DNA of 44,496 nt, taken from positions 1-44,496 of the forward strand of contig JBFMAI010000012.1 in NCBI GenBank assembly GCA_040755725.1. Direction: 5' to 3'. This DNA comes from JBFMAI01 sp040755725 (lineage in GTDB: Bacteria; Planctomycetota; Phycisphaerae; UBA1845; Fen-1342). The first letter of the stretch is position 1; each line of letters begins with the position of its first letter. A program made the translations under genes and the position numbers. Below the pieces are notes generated by a model, which did no database searches, was not told the origin of the DNA, and saw only the letters and a list, made by a program, of their open reading frames with translations. This document shows positions 38,389 to 44,496 of this stretch, piece by piece.

Positions 38389-39588
38389 ATGGCGCACATC
38401 TTCCGAAAGCCCGGCAAGAAGGCGTGGTGGGCGTGCTACTACGTCGGAGCGAAGCGGGTTCGGCACTCGCTACGCACGACGGACGAGCGCATCGCCCGCA
38501 AGAAGCTGAGAAAAATCGAACTCGAGCTGCTCGCCGGCGAACTCGAGCCGAGAACCGCCACTCCGATCGTGCCCTTCGTTGAGGCGTTCTGCACGTACCT
38601 GACCACGGTTCGCTCGGACAAGGCGTACAAGAACGACATCTCGTGCTTGCGGACGTTCTTCGGCCCGGTCTGCGATGCTCTCCGGCCAAGGAGCACGCTC
38701 AACCGCCGCTTCGAGGCCCGGAAACTGATTCGGGTCGCAGACCGGCTGTCGCACCGGCATGTAAACGTGAGCACGCTGGAGCAACTCACGGCCCGCGAGA
38801 TCGAGCAGTTCATCACGATTCGCATCGCAGAGGACGGCGTGGCGCCCAAGACCGCCAACCGGGTACGCGAGGTGCTGCACGTCATGTTCAACTACGCGAT
38901 CCGCCAGCACGGCTTTCGCGCCTCGGACCGCCGGCATCCAAACCCGGTGGACGCGGTTCCGCCTCGCAAGCAGGATGAGCGGCAGATCCGCTTCCTGTCA
39001 CTGGCCGAGATCGATGAGCAACTCAAGGTGCTGGCCGACAAGCCCGTCCTGCAAACCATGGTAGCCGTTCTCGTCTACGCCGGCCTGCGTCGCGAGGAGG
39101 TAATTTGGCTAACGCGCGAGGATGTTGACCTCAAAGCCGGCATGATCCGCGTCTGGAAGAAGACGGTGAACGGCGAGACTTGGCGGCCAAAGACCCGGCG
39201 TAACCGCCGGATACCGATTTCGTCGGCCTTGCGGCGACACCTCAACGCCTACGTCCCTCCGGCAGAAGGCCCGTGGTACTTCCCGTCGAGACGCGGGCTG
39301 CGCTGGGACCCCGACAACTTCTCTCACGACCTGCGGGCCATCAACCGCGCGCATAACCTCGTGTGGTCCTGCTTGGATTTCCGGCACACGTTCGGAAGCC
39401 AGCTCGCGCAGAAGGGCGAATCGCTGTTCAAGATCGCGGAGCTGATGGGGAACTCGCCGGAGATCTGCCGGCGGCACTACGCGGCCCTGATTCCCGAGCA
39501 AATGCGGGATACCGTCGAGTTCGATCCGCGACCGAGGCTGGTCGTCTCGAGTGGCGATGGGGCGAATGGGGCGTTTGACGTGGCCTGA
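38389..39588 (+). CDS. Tyrosine-type integrase with atypical catalytic residues
   Basis: 399 residues from ATG 38389. N-terminal arm-type and core-binding domain (HIFRKPGKKAWWACYYVGAK, LSHRHVNVSTLEQLTAREIE), then a catalytic domain. R234 in VYAGLRREEVIW and K268 in RPKTRRNRRIPI are present, with the HxxR box as SCLDFRHTFGSQL (R332; the first position is Leu329, not His). The later box is ELMGNSPEICRRHYAALIPE, with Asn355 where LGH has His, and Tyr364 as nucleophile. Related sequences with this box exist in my memory, so it may be a subfamily feature. It could mediate integration of the prophage or of the accessory region; the att sites are not identified. Confidence 0.88.
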   Translation: MAHIFRKPGKKAWWACYYVGAKRVRHSLRTTDERIARKKLRKIELELLAGELEPRTATPIVPFVEAFCTYLTTVRSDKAYKNDISCLRTFFGPVCDALRPRSTLNRRFEARKLIRVADRLSHRHVNVSTLEQLTAREIEQFITIRIAEDGVAPKTANRVREVLHVMFNYAIRQHGFRASDRRHPNPVDAVPPRKQDERQIRFLSLAEIDEQLKVLADKPVLQTMVAVLVYAGLRREEVIWLTREDVDLKAGMIRVWKKTVNGETWRPKTRRNRRIPISSALRRHLNAYVPPAEGPWYFPSRRGLRWDPDNFSHDLRAINRAHNLVWSCLDFRHTFGSQLAQKGESLFKIAELMGNSPEICRRHYAALIPEQMRDTVEFDPRPRLVVSSGDGANGAFDVA

Positions 39589-39769
39589 ATCGGTTCGCCC
39601 ATCTGCGGAGTTCTGGCGCTGGCCCGGAACGCGTACGTACTGCCACGCGGAGACCGTGTCGCGGCCAGAGTGATCGTTCAGTGTCGGCGTTCCCGAGAAA
39701 CATTCTGCGCCTCGATGGATCTCAGGGGCGATGTTTGCGCCCTACGCGACACGCAGAGAGGTGCAGGCC
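39589..39769. other. Gap after the integrase
   Basis: About 180 bp, no gene or clear signal seen. The ribosome-binding site of the YggT-like gene (GAGAGG) is at its right end. Confidence 0.3.
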
Positions 39770-40066
39770 ATGCTCATATTCCAACTGCTTCTCGCGTCCA
39801 TCGTGCACCTGATGGCGACTGGGTTGGACGTCCTTAGCTTCTTCGTGGTCGTACGAATTCTCGCGCAGCGGTGGCCCGGGCGACTCGTCCTGGCGTTCGA
39901 CCAAGTGGGTAAGCCGGTGACGGACCCGCTGCTCGCGGCTGTCGGACGCGCTATTCCCTCCCGTTGGACCGGCCATCCCGAGCGCCGTAAGCACTACGTG
40001 GCTGCGGCGACGCTGCTTGTCCTCGCGCTGTGCCGGCTGGGGCTGACCGCAGGCATAGCTCGGTGA
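39770..40066 (+). CDS. YggT-like membrane protein
   Basis: 98 residues from ATG 39770, preferred over ATG 39731 because GAGAGG lies upstream. MLIFQLLLASIVHLMATGLD then VLSFFVVVRILAQRWPG is a membrane segment followed by an amphipathic helix. VGKPVTDPLLAAVGRAI carries a 'TEPLL..IRR'-like motif typical of the YggT family, and a second membrane segment AAATLLVLALCRLGLTAGIA follows. The family has small envelope proteins linked to cell shape and osmotic response in some bacteria; the role here is unknown. Confidence 0.62.
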   Translation: MLIFQLLLASIVHLMATGLDVLSFFVVVRILAQRWPGRLVLAFDQVGKPVTDPLLAAVGRAIPSRWTGHPERRKHYVAAATLLVLALCRLGLTAGIAR

Positions 40067-40519
40067 TGCACGGGCGTGTCGGGGCGTCAGGCGGCCCATG
40101 AGCCCCGACCGGTGTGCGCCGCTTGGGGGAACCACGAACGAGTCGGTGAAGCCGCGCCGGGGGTCCGATCACGTCGCGATGCGGGCCGATCCGCTGACGG
40201 GATTCCGCTCGGTGGCTCACCCCGCCAGATCCCGCGAGGGGGAACATGCTGCACGCCATCGCGACCGTCGTGTCCCGAGACCGCCGCCACTGCAGCCGTA
40301 CGAGGGGGCAAGTGAGTCTGCGATACGTTTCGCGCGCAGTCGACGGCAGCGGGTGTGTCCGGGGCCTTGTTCGAAGCCCGAAGCGGCTCGATGGAGCCGC
40401 GGATTGGTCGGCCAATCCGGGGGCACGCTGGTCGGCCGGACCCAGCCGCGACGACGCCCGAGTATGTCTGATGGCCGCTCTGGTTCTGATTTCTGGTTCG
40501 GGTTGGCGTTCTGATATCT
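40067..40519. other. Non-coding region before the skewed block
   Basis: About 450 bp; several short frames but none with sensible composition or a ribosome-binding site. Base composition is normal up to about 40500, with a short G/T-rich end (40480-40512), and then switches abruptly to a G-poor, C-rich strand. Confidence 0.3.
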
Positions 40520-40534
40520 CTTTTCCTCCTCCAC

Positions 40535-40547
40535 TCACAACCAGACC
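40535..40547 (+). repeat. 13-bp direct repeat, left copy
   Basis: TCACAACCAGACC, identical to 41721-41733, 1186 bp away. It falls within about 20 bp of the start of the strand-skewed block. Chance is not excluded because of the local C/A-rich composition. Confidence 0.6.
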
Positions 40548-41328
40548 ACGTCTCGCTCCAGCCAGTCCTTGCCCACTCGCCTCCCCCTCATACGCTCCTC
40601 ACTCCGCCCCAAGCCGCCGTGCCGCGCACGCACCGCTCACCCCTAGTTGATTCCCACTGCCCACCCCAATCCTCCACCTTCGCCATTGAAGACGCCCCAA
40701 TGCTTCAGCGGATCCTCCCTCTATCCCCATTCACTAGCGCCCCCGCAAAGCGTCGTCCGCTCTCCCCCCTCCCCGCCATCACCAACCTCCCCGTGCTCCA
40801 CCGTCGAACGTCCACTCCTCCTGCGACCACCCCAAAACCGCAGCACGCCATCGATCCAACTGATACCCACCGACCAGCCCCACCGGGCCGACAGCCACCC
40901 TCAACGGGAGGCCCGGCCTCCGGCCGCACTCCGAACAGACTTTCGTCGTTTCCCCTCCTCACGCACTCGCACCACGCTACCCCAACCGGCTACTGCCCTA
41001 CGAACGTTAGCCACGCTCCGGTTCCAGCCCGCCGACACCCACGCCGATCTACCCCATACCCTCCTCGCCCGCCGCGAACCGCCGTATTTTCATCGGGACC
41101 CCGTACCGCTCCGGCCTTTCTCCGACAGCCCGATCCCATTCCGACTCTCCGCTCGCCAACCGTGCCACTTTCCGAGTATCTCCTCCTACCCACGCTACGC
41201 CCCCCACTCAACACCGCCGACCATCTCCTCCAGACCCACCGCCATTCCGACCACGGGACCGTTCGCAGAATCCAGCATACGCTGCTCCTCGGTACGCCCC
41301 CCGCGCCACATTCCCGTCACGCAAACCT

Positions 41329-41372
41329 CGCCCCGCTCATCTTTCAATTTCGCCCCGCTCACCTTTCAACTG
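41329..41372 (+). repeat. 22-bp tandem duplication inside the skewed block
   Basis: Two adjacent 22-mers, TCGCCCCGCTCATCTTTCAA-TT (41329-41350) and the same with two substitutions (41351-41372), 20 of 22 identical. This is the only clear internal repeat seen in the block. Confidence 0.65.
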
Positions 41373-41720
41373 AACCCGTTCTCCAACACGCTCATTCGCA
41401 CCCGTCCCGTCGCAGATCAACTTCGCCCCCGCGACTTTCCTGCCGCCAACAGGGTACTCTCCGCGTCGACGCTCCACGTACCTGACCGAACCGTTCCCCA
41501 TCGCTCGCCGCGTCACTCCCAGCCCGAATCTGCTCACACGTCCCTTTCCCCCCACAGACTCACGTTCCGCCAGCATCAGCACCGCAGTAGCTCCCGTGCG
41601 AAGTGTGCCCTAAAGCCTTTGGCCAGCCTCGTACGGCACCCCCTGCTCCCGCTCAGGCCCGTGCGCTGCCACAGAAGGAGGTCTCAAACATCCCAAGGCA
41701 GCTTGATGCCCAGCTGCGCT

Positions 41721-41733
41721 TCACAACCAGACC
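41721..41733 (+). repeat. 13-bp direct repeat, right copy
   Basis: TCACAACCAGACC, identical to 40535-40547. It lies about 20 bp beyond the stop of the leftward 507-aa gene and marks the right edge of the skewed block. Confidence 0.6.
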
Positions 41734-41752
41734 GGCCTCGACCGCACCGGCG

Positions 41753-43276
41753 CTACCCTGAGACACACGTTCCGGCAAGCCCGTCGTCATTATCTTCATC
41801 ACCGGGATAATCAACGTCGTCGTCGCCATATGCATCATCGCTCCACCGCTTCGTGCGCTTGCGCTGTTCCCATTCCAAGGCCTCCAAGGGCTTCAGTCGC
41901 TGAGCTTTCTTCCAGTCCGCAACTGCCTTAAGCCGCACGATTGACAGGCCGGAGAGGCGAGATAGTTCCTCCAACTCCTCCGCAACCTCCATGGACGGCG
42001 CAAAACCGTGCTCCTTATGAAACGCGTCGACAGCTTCATCGACTTTCTTCGCGTCACGTGCTTCCGGCGATCTCCTTGCGTCGCCCGCCTCCAGAATCTG
42101 CGGAATCAGATGCTTGACGGAATTGCAGATCCACCGGATGTTCGGCCTCGCCCCCGGGTCAAGCACGAGCGTCAGGATCTCAGCCTTCACCCGGTCCCGC
42201 AGTGCGGTTTGCTCGTCCCTGTCGCGCGCTTTGGCCTGATCAACGATTTCGTCCAGCGGCCAACCGACTGAAGGGTGTCCCAAGACGCGGGTGAATAGTG
42301 GATGGCCCCAAGCTTGTTCAAACGTCAGGTTGCTGCTTCGCAGTTCCTGAATCGCCTCATTGACCCGGAGGTCCTTCGGCGACCCCTGACCGAAGGGGCC
42401 GAAACGCTCGTTCGTGACCGCAACGAGCTTCTCAATCCGCTCCCGCTCGATCGTGAACTTCCTCGCCTGGAGCTCGAGGCCCGCCCGGACCGTGTCGTCA
42501 TCCTCGGACGCCAGCGAGTTCTCGCAAACCTGGAGGCCACGCCTTAATTGTTCGACACGGCTTGCCAGGTGGCGTGTCGACTTGGCGATCCGCTCGGCGG
42601 CCTGGTCGCCCACGGTGCCCGCCATGACCACCGCATTGCAGAGCACCTCATGCGCCTCCTGCACCAAGTCGTCGCACGCGAGAGCATCGATCGCCACCAA
42701 GAGCGCGCTGCTCGGCTTCCCCTTTTTCAGATCGTCGACCGCGCGCTCCGTGATTGCCTTTGCACGTTCGACGGAGAATGTGATGGCCGCACCCTTCCGC
42801 ATGAAAAACCAGGCATCGCCGCGACGACCATCCGCCTTCGCGATGTCGAGACCCAGGCTGCGAATCGTGGCCTTCAGCTTGGCGATCGTCGTCTGTGCGT
42901 GACGCTTGCGATCGCGGAATGTCCCCACTCCGCTCTTGGCCTGGAGCGCAATCACTTCAAGAACGTGAATAGAGTCGTTGAGCAAAAGGTGCGCCAGGAC
43001 ACGTCGCTCGGCTCCCCTCAGCCGGAACGTCCGACACGCCGGCCCCCCTGGTCCATCGAGCAGCAGCCCCCGTGACACCTGTAGGTGAGGGACGTTTTTG
43101 AACGTGGACATCCGGCCGGCGGCGGCGTCACGACCCGTCGACGCCCCAATCCGCGTGAATGCAATCGCCTCTGCTTCGCCGAGCAGGCGCTGGCACTCGG
43201 CGTGAAGACGGCGCAGCTGGCTCACCGCAGCCTCGAACTCCTTCCAGTTCGTTTCGTGCTCTCGGCCGGCATTCAT
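41753..43276 (-). CDS. Putative regulator, 507 aa, winged-helix-like with helical domains
   Basis: Leftward from ATG 43276 with AGGAGAACAGCT upstream; further upstream codons lack support. N-terminal helical region (NWKEFEAAVSQLRRLHAECQ). A winged-helix-like part follows, with RTFRLRGAERRVLAHLLLND, HAQTTIAKLKATIRSLGLDI and WFFMRKGAAITFSVERAK, then helical repeats (AVDDLKKGKPSSALLVAIDA) like a BTAD/TPR-type arrangement. The C-terminal part (HGFAPSMEVAEELEELSRLS, GLSIVRLKAVADWKKA) resembles a sigma-region-like helix-turn-helix, and the very end is acidic (DDDVDYPGDEDNDD). A DNA-binding transcription regulator is my inference; no receiver domain. It is adjacent to the skewed block. Confidence 0.6.
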   Translation of the reverse strand: MNAGREHETNWKEFEAAVSQLRRLHAECQRLLGEAEAIAFTRIGASTGRDAAAGRMSTFKNVPHLQVSRGLLLDGPGGPACRTFRLRGAERRVLAHLLLNDSIHVLEVIALQAKSGVGTFRDRKRHAQTTIAKLKATIRSLGLDIAKADGRRGDAWFFMRKGAAITFSVERAKAITERAVDDLKKGKPSSALLVAIDALACDDLVQEAHEVLCNAVVMAGTVGDQAAERIAKSTRHLASRVEQLRRGLQVCENSLASEDDDTVRAGLELQARKFTIERERIEKLVAVTNERFGPFGQGSPKDLRVNEAIQELRSSNLTFEQAWGHPLFTRVLGHPSVGWPLDEIVDQAKARDRDEQTALRDRVKAEILTLVLDPGARPNIRWICNSVKHLIPQILEAGDARRSPEARDAKKVDEAVDAFHKEHGFAPSMEVAEELEELSRLSGLSIVRLKAVADWKKAQRLKPLEALEWEQRKRTKRWSDDAYGDDDVDYPGDEDNDDGLAGTCVSG

Positions 43277-43893
43277 AGCTGTTCTCCTGTGCCGCGTTCG
43301 ACGGCGCGCCGCGCAGGTGCGGCATCCGTGAGCCCACGCCATCTACGAGCCCGGAACTTACGTAGCGCCGATAGCCAGCTTCGGAACCACCGGCGCATCT
43401 CCTGATTGCACCGTGCGATGCCCACCGGCTCACCACGTTCCCGCTTCACACTCGTCTAGCTCGCGGGCCGTGTTCGTGCGATTCGGCGGTGCGCCCTGGG
43501 CCTCTAAGTCCGCACCACTGGTCCTGCGCGGCGCACCTATTGATGTCTCTCACGCGGAAGCTCCGCAAGAGCCACACTTTTTTTGCCACGATCTGACACG
43601 ATCGTGCCACGGTGACAGCGATGAGCGATGATCGCCGGGTTCAGACTGGCTGTAACGGGTCTGATTGTCAGAGTAAACATTCTCGGTGCCAGCGTACTCG
43701 AAGCCGACCGTGCCCGACGAACAGAGCCTGGCTCCCGCTACTTTCGCACGGAACCACGGGCCCGCAAGCGACCGGCCGGCCGAGCCGCGATTGGCTGCCG
43801 CGCTGCGGCACGTGAACACCCTATACTGCGCCGCCGGCCCCGTCGTGGCGCGCGCTTCATCAGTTCGCGCATCTGTCTCTTGAGTACTTGAGT
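43277..43893. promoter_or_regulatory. Upstream region of the regulator gene with palindrome
   Basis: About 600 bp with no credible gene. It contains CACGATCGTG (43597-43606), a perfect 10-bp palindrome, next to a second GCCACGATC at 43585-43593 and a T7 run at about 43578. These could be an operator for the regulator, but no promoter is clear. Role inferred. Confidence 0.35.
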
Positions 43894-44374
43894 TCAGTAC
43901 GAGCGGATTCGACAACCGGACCACCTACGCGGGACCGGCGCGACCCCCTTCTTGTTCGCTGTCAGCACTAGCACATTTCCAAGTCCAGCGCAATTATCGT
44001 TCAGCCATTTCTTTAGCCGAGCGACTCTCGAGCGCAAAGCCTGACCGCCGTCCACGAATAGGGCACAACGACTATACATACGTGTACTCATTGAATCGAA
44101 GATACAGTTCAGCAACGCGATGGCATCACTACCCGGCTGATCCAGCCTGGCCATTTCCATGGAGACATTGCCGCAGGACAGTTGACCGTGAACGGTATCC
44201 AGAACAAAGGAAAAGGTCTCTCGCTTTAGTAGATGGGCGAGCTCCCTACGTGACATGGGTATGTTCCATTCCCAAGCTGCATCCGTGACGTAGTCAACGC
44301 GACTCACCCAGCGCGCCAGGCGCACTCTGGATGGCGGAGGATGCGCCGCGACTGACTCGCCACGGAGGTACTTA
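43894..44374 (-). pseudogene. Remnant frame truncated by the IS5-like element
   Basis: A leftward frame whose first 25 codons lie inside the IS element, so its native N-terminus is missing. The rest gives VRLARWVSRVDYVTDAAWEW, RRELAHLLKRETFSFVLDTV, ALFVDGGQALRSRVARLKKW and NVLVLTANKKGVAPVPRRWS. No family is recognised. It may be a real gene cut by the IS insertion, or non-coding sequence; confidence is low. Confidence 0.28.
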
Positions 44375-44496
44375 GGGCCTGTCCCATAACCGTTTCTGAG
44401 CGTATAATCCTCGCGACGGCAAGGGGTTGCCGATTTAGCGAGGAGGTCCAAGGATGGACGACAATGGAGTCGCGCCGCAGTGGCGCATGCCCGACG
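44375..44496 (+). mobile_element. IS5-like insertion element, left end
   Basis: GGGCCTGTCCCATAACCG at 44375 looks like an IS5-type terminal inverted repeat; the preceding bases CTTAG could belong to a YTAG-type target duplication. The element continues past the window, so its other end is not visible. Confidence 0.6.
44454..44496 (+). CDS. IS5-like transposase, N-terminus only
   Basis: ATG 44454 behind AGGAGG encodes MDDNGVAPQWRMPD and runs off the window. The beginning 'W.MPD' fits the start of IS5-family transposases, which continue with LWERIEPLLP. Only 14 codons are visible, so the family call rests mainly on the terminal repeat. Confidence 0.5.
   Translation, partial: MDDNGVAPQWRMPD

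Larger units (their letters stand above)
40520..41740. other. 1.2 kb strand-skewed, G-depleted block with no credible gene
   Basis: On the + strand G is scarce and C/T/A dominate, with many C-runs. Two sample 60-base lines contain 8-9 G and 33-35 C, and GG is rare throughout. Long frames exist on the + strand (e.g. 40647-41810, 387 codons; 40619-41485, 288 codons), but they are rich in Pro/Ser/Arg/Thr and lack ribosome-binding sites. Two frames being open together is what low G content produces by removing TAG and TGA stops. The minus strand is G-rich without long frames. The block is bounded by a 13-bp direct repeat. A non-coding RNA or DNA-structural role is possible; nothing here shows which. 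Confidence 0.5.

Noticed and set aside
40619..41810. Two long overlapping + strand frames (288 and 387 codons)
   Set aside because: Composition (G-depletion) removes TAG and TGA stops in several frames at once, the products are low-complexity Pro/Ser/Arg/Thr and no ribosome-binding site is seen; not called as genes.
43550..43924. Leftward 124-codon frame before the regulator
   Set aside because: No ribosome-binding site, unremarkable sequence, overlaps the palindromic region; likely non-coding.
1..44496. CRISPR array search
   Set aside because: No regularly spaced direct repeats of 24-40 bp seen; only a single 22-bp tandem pair at 41329-41372.

Overview
This 44.5 kb window is high-GC bacterial DNA whose gene families point to a planctomycete or a close relative. 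That placement is inferred from protein style (lambda-type packaging genes with planctomycete-like small companions, a DUF5372/serine-recombinase element, a geranylgeranyl-reductase-like flavoprotein) and not from a marker gene. No rRNA or core housekeeping gene is present.

Region 1 (1-2090): a leftward operon of six small phage-type genes of unknown function, the last running off the left edge. It is divergent from the late operon. Region 2 (2090-23595): a rightward prophage virion module. It holds a small DNA-binding protein, GpA-type terminase, zinc ribbon, a CAU-anticodon tRNA, lambda-type portal, a protease-capsid fusion, a capsid decoration protein, head-tail joining genes, tail tube, a tail assembly chaperone with a probable -1 frameshift extension, an R-body (RebB)-like protein, tape measure, tail-tip proteins, a 961-aa cysteine-rich protein, a DnaG/Toprim-like protein and small membrane proteins. 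A single leftward gene (13597-14214) interrupts it and looks like a moron.

Region 3 (24036-28896): six co-directional genes for mostly exported proteins: a PDZ protein, a secreted protein, a secreted DnaJ-type cysteine-repeat protein, a lipoprotein, a DUF350 membrane protein and a small exported protein. Region 4 (29056-33228): two converging two-gene operons. Each is an enzyme (alpha/beta hydrolase; FAD reductase) followed by a polytopic membrane protein with an 11-nt overlap, and the two membrane proteins look paralogous.

Region 5 (33548-38018): a DDE transposase gene cut in two by a 3.39 kb element carrying DUF5372, helix-turn-helix and large serine recombinase genes. Joining the halves at a shared GCGTT restores a 360-codon frame with its DD34E triad. 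Region 6 (38284-44496): a tyrosine integrase with unusual catalytic residues, a YggT-like protein, then a 1.2 kb block depleted of G on the + strand and bounded by a 13-bp direct repeat. After that come a leftward 507-aa putative regulator and the left end of an IS5-like element at the window edge.

The virion genes work together as a packaging, head and tail assembly line. The integrase may belong to the same prophage, but no attachment sites could be paired. No lysis enzyme or repressor was identified.
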